64,000 nucleotides of DNA from Pseudohoeflea sp964511625 (GTDB taxonomy: Bacteria; Pseudomonadota; Alphaproteobacteria; Rhizobiales; Rhizobiaceae): positions 7,740-71,739 of the forward strand of contig CAZEJG010000019.1 of NCBI GenBank assembly GCA_964511625.1. Reading direction: 5' to 3'. Of this stretch, positions 59,824-64,000 are shown piece by piece. A program made the translations under genes and the position numbers. Each line of letters starts with the position of its first letter. Position 1 is the stretch's first letter. The notes beneath the pieces are model-generated. The model did not search any database. It was not told where the DNA came from and was given only the letters and a program-made list of their open reading frames with translations.

Positions 59824-61845
59824 TCAGAATTCTTCCCAGCTCTCGGCCGCTGCCGCCTGGCCGCCGCCGACGGCGCGGGCCACCTTGGCGACCATCGCGC
59901 GGGCCGGCGAGGAGACCGGACGGGACGAACCGGGGTTCGCTGCCACCGGACGCTTCGGGCCGCTGGTGGTGGCGCTCACCGTCTTCCCGCCTTCGACGCG
60001 GAAGCGCGAGACCAGACCGGCGAGGCTGTTGGAATCTTCGCCGAGCTTGTGGGTCGCGGCCGACATTTCTTCGACCATCGCGGCGTTGCGCTGGGTCACC
60101 TGGTCCATCTCGTTGATCGCCGTGGAGACTTCCTGCAGGCCGACCGACTGTTCGCGTGCGGCGGTTGCGATCTCGTTGATCTGTTCGTTGATCTTGAGCA
60201 CCTGGCTTTCGATCTCCGACAACGAGGTGCCGGTATCCTGCACGTGGCGAACGCCGAGTTTGACCTCTTCACCCGACTTCAGGATCAGCGACTTGATGTC
60301 CTTGGCGGCACTTGCTGCGCGCTGGGCCAGTTCGCGGACTTCCTGGGCGACCACGGCAAAGCCGCGACCGGCCTCGCCCGCCCGCGCTGCTTCCACGCCG
60401 GCATTGAGCGCCAGCAGGTTGGTCTGGAAGGCGATCTCGTCGATGACGTTGATGATCTGGGTGATCTCGTTGGAAGCCTGCTCGATGCGACCCATCGCGT
60501 CCACGGCGTTACGGACGACTTCGCCGGAGCGCTTGGCGCTCTGGGTGGCGTCGCCGACCATGACCGTTGCGGCCTGGGCACGCTCGGTCGAGTTGCGCAC
60601 GGCTGCAGTGATCTCGTCGAGCGCGGCCGAGGTTTCCTCGAGGGAGGCGGCCTGCTGCTCGGAGCGCTTGGCCAGATCGTCGGAGGCGTCCTTGAGTTCC
60701 CGGGTGCTCGAATTGACCGAGTCCGAAGAGCCGCGCACGTCGATCATCGTCGCCTTCAACGTCGAGAGCGCCGAGTTGACGTCTCGCTGCAGGTCGCCGA
60801 GCACGCCGAGGAAGGTGCCGTTCATGCTGTCCGTCAGGTTGCCGCTCGCCAGTTCGCCGATGACGCGCTGGGTCTCGGTGACCGCGGCGCTGACGCCGGA
60901 GAGGAGTTCGTTGATCGAGGCGGCGAACCGGTTGAGGTCGTCGTTCTCGTAGTCCTTGGTGATGCGGCTCGAGAAATCGCCGGCTGCCGCGGCCTTGACC
61001 ACGCCGGCAATCGACGTCTGAAGATCTGCGCTCTTGGCGCGCAGCGCTTCTTCCTGGGCGTGGATGCGACGGTTGTCGAGGGCATTCTCGCGGAACACCG
61101 CCACTGCCGCCGCCATTTCCCCGATCTCGTCGGGACGACCGGCATAGGGCACCTCGGCGTCGAGATTGCCGTTGACCAGCTCGGTCATGGTGCGGGTGAT
61201 GTTCTGGATCGGGTTGGAGAGCTGGCGGGTGGCGATGACCAGGGCAGCACCCAGACCGATTGCAAGGCCGATTGCGCCGGTGGCGAGCACCATGATCAGC
61301 ATGGTCTGCTTGAAGGCAGCGACATCAGCCTTGATGGTCGCGAGGTTCTGGCGGTCCTGCTCGACCACCGCGTCGATATCGGCCTGGAAAGCCTTGCGGT
61401 TGGCGCGGTTGTCTTCGTTGTTGCCCTGGGCGTTGGCTGCCTCGGGCGAAACCTGAGTGCCGAGCCGCGCGGTTTCGGCGCGGAACTGGCGGAAACCCTT
61501 CGCGCCTTCGACGACGCCGGCGAAAGCTTCCTTTTGTCTTTCGGGGACGAGCGGAGTCCATTGGGCCAGCGTCTCGTCGATGCCGTCAAGGTTGGCAAGT
61601 ATGCCGTCGGCGAACTTTTGCGCCTTTTCGGTTGATGTGGCCATGTAGACGCCTCGGGCGTCCATGACCACCGCCGTGACCAGACGGTTCAGGTGTTCGC
61701 CGAGAAAGGCGCGCTCGGAGGCGTTTTCGTACCTCGCCATCTGCTTGCCGTAACCGAGGACCACGCCCACCGCTATGGCGCCGATGACGACTGCGACGAT
61801 GCCCATGACACCGACGACCGACAGGATTTTACCGCGAATTTTCAT
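59824..61845 (-). CDS. Methyl-accepting chemotaxis protein
   Basis: A 673-residue chemoreceptor. Helix 1 (~8-30), a ~155-residue four-helix-type periplasmic sensor with no Cache pattern, helix 2 (LIMVLATGAIGLAIGLGAAL, ~190-210), then HAMP (PIQNITRTMTELVNGNLDAE) and a second HAMP-like linker. The signalling hairpin is INVIDEIAFQTNLLALNAGV followed by EAARAGEAGRGFAVVAQEVR. The protein ends AAAESWEEF, a pentapeptide of the type that tethers the methyltransferase CheR. No che genes are in the window. The signal it senses is not readable. Confidence 0.97.
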   Translation of the reverse strand: MKIRGKILSVVGVMGIVAVVIGAIAVGVVLGYGKQMARYENASERAFLGEHLNRLVTAVVMDARGVYMATSTEKAQKFADGILANLDGIDETLAQWTPLVPERQKEAFAGVVEGAKGFRQFRAETARLGTQVSPEAANAQGNNEDNRANRKAFQADIDAVVEQDRQNLATIKADVAAFKQTMLIMVLATGAIGLAIGLGAALVIATRQLSNPIQNITRTMTELVNGNLDAEVPYAGRPDEIGEMAAAVAVFRENALDNRRIHAQEEALRAKSADLQTSIAGVVKAAAAGDFSSRITKDYENDDLNRFAASINELLSGVSAAVTETQRVIGELASGNLTDSMNGTFLGVLGDLQRDVNSALSTLKATMIDVRGSSDSVNSSTRELKDASDDLAKRSEQQAASLEETSAALDEITAAVRNSTERAQAATVMVGDATQSAKRSGEVVRNAVDAMGRIEQASNEITQIINVIDEIAFQTNLLALNAGVEAARAGEAGRGFAVVAQEVRELAQRAASAAKDIKSLILKSGEEVKLGVRHVQDTGTSLSEIESQVLKINEQINEIATAAREQSVGLQEVSTAINEMDQVTQRNAAMVEEMSAATHKLGEDSNSLAGLVSRFRVEGGKTVSATTSGPKRPVAANPGSSRPVSSPARAMVAKVARAVGGGQAAAAESWEEF

Positions 61846-62253
61846 GTTTTCAGACTCCGCCCGGACCGGGCAAGTTTCACCCCCGCTGCGGCTTCATCCT
61901 GAAGCCCCCACGGTGCTGGCGGATTTGCATCCGCGCCACTCAGCCGACGTCATGTCTTGGGTATACCGATATGAGGATGTTCTGAATGTTCGGTAAATGC
62001 TCATGACCAGATTTTCGTGCTGCGACTCGGGATGCAATAATCCGCATCAAGACGTTGCAGCAGGCCGCCGGAGCCTGCATCGTCCCGCAAGAGCCACCCG
62101 GGCGGTGCTCTTCCTCAAGGTCGCAAACCACTGTTGCCCATGCTTTGCACGCTTGGTGAGTCAGGTGCGTACCGGCCGGCACGCGTTCCGTGATTTTCTG
62201 CTTTGGCTGGATGGTGCTGAACAGTGAGAGACGCCGAACTCGGCAGAACCCAA
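61846..62253. other. Intergenic region between the chemoreceptor and tRNA-Leu
   Basis: About 400 bases upstream of the chemoreceptor gene. It must carry that gene's promoter, but I see no convincing -35/-10 pair and no small gene, repeat or RNA that I could support. Confidence 0.4.
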
Positions 62254-62279
62254 CAAAAAACCCCGCTTTCGCGGGGTTT
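62254..62279 (-). terminator. Rho-independent terminator of tRNA-Leu
   Basis: AAACCCCGC/GCGGGGTTT with a four-base loop, followed on the minus strand by a T run, 35 bases after the tRNA end. Confidence 0.9.
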
Positions 62280-62313
62280 CTTGGATTTTCCGGGACGAGC
62301 CGGAACAAAGAAT

Positions 62314-62400
62314 TGGTGCCCAGAAGAGGACTCGAACCTCCACACCGTTGCCAGTACCAGCACCTGAAGCTGGCGCGTCTACCAATTCCGCCATCTGGGC
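62314..62400 (-). tRNA. tRNA-Leu (anticodon CAG)
   Basis: An 87-base type II tRNA with encoded CCA. Acceptor GCCCAGA pairs with TCTGGGC; anticodon stem CCAGC/GCTGG with loop TTCAGGT gives CAG; the variable arm is TACTGGCAACGGTG; T-loop GGTTCGAGTCC. Confidence 0.97.
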
Positions 62401-62545
62401 GACGGGGCCGGATTTAGGGGCTGCGGCCCGTCATGTCAACTTCATAATCGGGCCGGAGCGCAATTAGGCCGGAAATAGTTCCGGTCCCGCCTGCGCCCCC
62501 TCGCCACGCCGACCGAAGCCGGAGGAGAGGCGGGAGAAAACGGCG

Positions 62546-64000
62546 CTACTCGCCGATCTTCAGCGCCTCGATGAAGGCTTCCTGCGGGATCTCCACCTTG
62601 CCGAACTGGCGCATGCGCTTCTTGCCCGCCTTCTGCTTGTCGAGCAGCTTGCGCTTGCGCGTGGCGTCGCCGCCATAGCACTTGGCGGTCACGTCCTTCC
62701 TGAGCGCGGCGATGGTCTCGCGGGCGATCACCCGGCCGCCGATCGCTGCCTGCACGGGAATCTTGAACATGTGGCGGGGGATGAGCTCCTTGAGCTTCTC
62801 GCACATGGCGCGGCCGCGCTTTTCGGCCGCCGAGCGGTGCACCAGCATCGACAGCGCGTCCACCGGTTCCTCGTTGACCAGGATCGACATCTTGACGAGG
62901 TCGCCCTCGCGGTTGCCGATGATCTGGTAGTCGAAGCTGGCATAGCCTTTGGAGATCGATTTCAGCCGGTCGTAGAAGTCGAACACCACTTCGTTGAGCG
63001 GCAGCTCATAGGTCACCATGGCGCGAGAGCCGACATAGGAGAGGTCGATCTGCAGCCCGCGGCGCTCTTGGCAGAGCTTCAGGATGGCGCCGAGATAATC
63101 GTCCGGCGTCATGATCGTGGCCTTGATCCAGGGCTCCTCGATCGCCGCGATCTTGACCACGTCGGGCATGTCGGCCGGATTGTGCAGATCCATCGTGTCA
63201 CCGTTGGTCATCGTCAGGTGGTAGACGACCGACGGGGCGGTGGCGATGAGATCGAGATTGAATTCGCGCTCCAGCCGCTCCTGGATGATCTCCAGGTGCA
63301 GAAGCCCAAGGAAGCCGCAGCGGAAGCCGAATCCGAGGGCGGCCGAGGTCTCCATCTCGTAGGAGAAGCTCGCATCGTTGAGGCGCAACTTGCCGACGGC
63401 GGTACGCAGGTCCTCGAAATCGGCGGCGTCGATCGGGAAGATGCCGCAGAACACCACCGGCTGGGCCGGCTTGAAGCCCGGCAGCGCGGCGGCCGTCGGC
63501 TTCTTGTCCTCGGTGATGGTGTCGCCGACGCGGGTGTCGGCCACTTCCTTGATCGAGGCGGTGATGAAACCGATCTCGCCGGGGCCGAGGTCCGGGACCA
63601 TCACCATTTTGGGAGTGATGACGCCGACGCGGTCGACAGGATAGCGGGCATCCGTGCCCATCATGCGGATCTGCTGGCCCTTTTTGAGCTTGCCGTCGAT
63701 GATGCGCACCAGCACGATCACGCCGAGATAGGCGTCGTACCAGCTGTCGACGAGCAGCGCCTTCAGGGGCGCGTTCGGATCGCCTTCCTTCGGGGCCGGC
63801 AGCCGCTGCACGATGGCTTCCAGCACGTCGGGAATGCCGACACCGGTCTTCGCCGATATCGGGATCGCGTCGGAGGCGTCGATACCGATCACCTCCTCGA
63901 TCTGTTCCTTCACCCGGTCGGTGTCGGCGGCCGGCAGGTCGACCTTGTTGAGCACCGTGACGATCTCGTGGTTGTTGTCGATCGCCTGGTAGACGTTGGC
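62546..64000 (-). CDS. lepA: Elongation factor 4 (LepA), 3' part
   Basis: The last 484 residues of the translational GTPase LepA, cut by the window edge; roughly 115 residues including G1-G3 lie outside. Visible are the G4 motif LNKVD, G5 SAKTG, domain II (VDSWYDAYLGVIVLVRIIDG), the domain III/V segments GFGFRCGFLGLLHLEIIQER and LEREFNLDLIATAPSVVY and the LepA-specific C-terminal domain ending DATRKRKLLDKQKAGKKRMR. LepA back-translocates or remodels stalled ribosomes. No frameshift is visible in the part present. Confidence 0.98.
   Translation of the reverse strand, partial: ANVYQAIDNNHEIVTVLNKVDLPAADTDRVKEQIEEVIGIDASDAIPISAKTGVGIPDVLEAIVQRLPAPKEGDPNAPLKALLVDSWYDAYLGVIVLVRIIDGKLKKGQQIRMMGTDARYPVDRVGVITPKMVMVPDLGPGEIGFITASIKEVADTRVGDTITEDKKPTAAALPGFKPAQPVVFCGIFPIDAADFEDLRTAVGKLRLNDASFSYEMETSAALGFGFRCGFLGLLHLEIIQERLEREFNLDLIATAPSVVYHLTMTNGDTMDLHNPADMPDVVKIAAIEEPWIKATIMTPDDYLGAILKLCQERRGLQIDLSYVGSRAMVTYELPLNEVVFDFYDRLKSISKGYASFDYQIIGNREGDLVKMSILVNEEPVDALSMLVHRSAAEKRGRAMCEKLKELIPRHMFKIPVQAAIGGRVIARETIAALRKDVTAKCYGGDATRKRKLLDKQKAGKKRMRQFGKVEIPQEAFIEALKIGE

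Overview
The window looks like chromosomal DNA of a GC-rich alphaproteobacterium, most likely of the order Hyphomicrobiales (Rhizobiales). The clearest sign is the block FYDLN-acid protein / class II aroA / cmk / rpsA beside a tRNA-Ala, with an EPSP synthase very like the Agrobacterium CP4 enzyme. The short RNase D, an IalB-family protein and an Irr-box-like site at bfd/bfr agree. The genus cannot be fixed from the sequence. Core genes (aroA, cmk, rpsA, three tRNAs, lepA, bfr) alternate with accessory blocks.

Layout. 0.1-4.2 kb: AraC regulator, Sel1-repeat protein, secreted alpha/beta hydrolase, and a RelE/HigB-type toxin-antitoxin pair whose toxin gene carries a one-base frameshift. 4.2-9.7 kb: tRNA-Ala, FYDLN-acid protein, aroA, a DsbA-like isomerase, cmk, rpsA. 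9.7-16.7 kb: a Fic AMPylase-type gene with repeated operator-like sites, an SDR, a previously easy-to-miss DUF1127 mini-gene beside a LysR regulator, RNase D, a BMP-type binding protein, msrA, a small membrane protein, tRNA-Ser. 16.8-20.6 kb: a tight minus-strand operon of three tail-collar (MdpB-like) paralogues, a beta-propeller lectin-like protein, a GNAT enzyme and a DUF6916-like protein. 20.9-30.1 kb: one 9.3-kb gene for a 3,085-residue inverse autotransporter with a beta-helix passenger.

30.6-38.9 kb: IalB-like protein, then a seven-gene overlapping minus-strand operon (CDP-alcohol phosphatidyltransferase, sulfatase-like phosphotransferase, UPF0104 membrane protein, a THI5/NMT1-type ABC importer with a fused double permease, glycosyltransferase). 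39.0-41.8 kb: cytochrome b561, an amino-acid/amine oxidase, an unknown secreted protein. 41.9-46.3 kb: a translationally coupled cluster PqqD / HprK-like kinase / two GT2 / nucleotidyltransferase, which is the best candidate for an undescribed biosynthetic system. It is divergent from a FixL/FixJ-like two-component system, a stand-alone receiver and an outer-membrane beta-barrel (46.7-51.1 kb).

51.1-64 kb: PaaK-like ligase, bfd-bfr with a promoter and Irr-box-like palindrome, a two-gene GDP-mannose pathway containing a ManC-AGE fusion, a three-gene acyl-activation module (AMP ligase, GNAT, acyl carrier protein), a chemoreceptor, tRNA-Leu and the 3' part of lepA. Several blocks (adhesin, tail-collar operon, PqqD cluster, GDP-mannose genes, acyl module, UPF0104 operon) point to investment in the cell surface. 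Functional links between the blocks are inference.
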